From an uncultured Eubacteriales bacterium (GTDB lineage: Bacteria; Bacillota; Clostridia; Lachnospirales; Lachnospiraceae), in NCBI GenBank assembly GCA_900313855.1, contig OMSZ01000327.1:1-5751 (forward strand): a stretch of DNA of 5,751 bases. Reading direction: 5' to 3'. The notes beneath the pieces were generated by a model. The model was not told the origin of the DNA. It was given only the letters and a program-made list of their open reading frames with translations, and made no database searches. The position numbers and the translations under genes were made by a program. This document shows positions 5,532 to 5,751 of this stretch, in pieces (the stretch's first letter is position 1; each line of letters starts with the position of its first letter).

Positions 5532-5751
5532 ATGTATAAGATTGTTAAGAAAAAGGAACTTAATCCAACTGTTACCTTCATGTCGGTGGAGGCACCCTTA
5601 GTTGCAAGAAAAGCAAAAGCCGGGCAGTTCATTATCTTTCGTGCCAAAGAAGACAGTGAGAGAATCCCGTTAACAATTGCCGGTTATGACAGGGAGAAGG
5701 GAACTGTTGATATTATATTCCAGATAGTCGGTGCCGGAACACAGATCCTTA
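5532..5751 (+). CDS. nfnA: NfnA-like FAD/NAD-binding reductase subunit (sulfide/dihydroorotate dehydrogenase-like), 3' end cut by the window
   Basis: Only the first 73 residues are present. The N-terminus MYKIVKKKELNPTV, the GQFIIFR stretch (31-37), the FAD-domain motif ERIPLTIAGYD (43-53) and DIIFQIVGAGTQ (60-71) fit the ferredoxin-NADP reductase-like subunit family that includes NfnA (small subunit of the electron-bifurcating NADH-dependent ferredoxin:NADP oxidoreductase) and sulfide dehydrogenase beta. In Clostridia it is usually followed by the large GltD-like subunit; that would lie beyond the right edge. PyrK, the electron-transfer subunit of dihydroorotate dehydrogenase, is a relative and the main alternative, but the wording of the N-terminus favours NfnA. 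The Cys-rich iron-sulfur motif expected near the C-terminus is not in the window. Its product would be cytoplasmic and could supply NADPH for lipid synthesis, an inference from function only. Confidence 0.85.
   Translation, partial: MYKIVKKKELNPTVTFMSVEAPLVARKAKAGQFIIFRAKEDSERIPLTIAGYDREKGTVDIIFQIVGAGTQIL

Overview
The window reads as a low-to-moderate GC Firmicute chromosome segment. The style of the proteins (FabD with a GLSLGEY nucleophile box, FabF with NAHGTSTHHND, an ApbE + NusG-domain-II pair, a clostridial NfnA-type reductase subunit) points to Clostridia, most likely Lachnospiraceae in the Butyrivibrio/Roseburia area. That placement is inference from protein flavour and gene order, not from a marker gene. 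All genes are on the + strand.

Region 1 (about 1-3755) is a type II fatty acid synthesis run: fabD, fabG, fabF, fabZ. FabD loads malonyl onto ACP, FabF condenses, FabG reduces the 3-ketoacyl-ACP and FabZ dehydrates it. The enoyl reductase, FabH, ACP and the acetyl-CoA carboxylase genes that often accompany these in Clostridia are not in the window; they may lie upstream or elsewhere. The FabD frame is open to the left edge and carries an unusual 88-residue N-terminal extension with three 13-residue tandem repeats.

Region 2 (3767-5204) follows only 11 bases after fabZ. It holds an ApbE-type FAD:protein FMN transferase with an N-terminal membrane anchor, overlapped by a small membrane-anchored NusG-domain-II protein. 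This pair is typical of extracytoplasmic flavinylation and electron-transfer loci, but no FMN-binding target protein is visible here. The tight spacing suggests co-transcription with the fab genes.

Region 3 (5205-5531) is a 327-base gap without a conventional gene. It contains a 71-codon open frame that lacks its own start but would join an ATG through a one-base shift (a possible frameshifted small gene), a possible extended -10 element, and a good promoter (TTTTCA, 17 bases, TATAAT) set inside an inverted repeat. That promoter appears to start a new transcription unit.

Region 4 (5532 to the right edge) is the beginning of an NfnA-like FAD/NAD-binding reductase subunit, cut by the window end.
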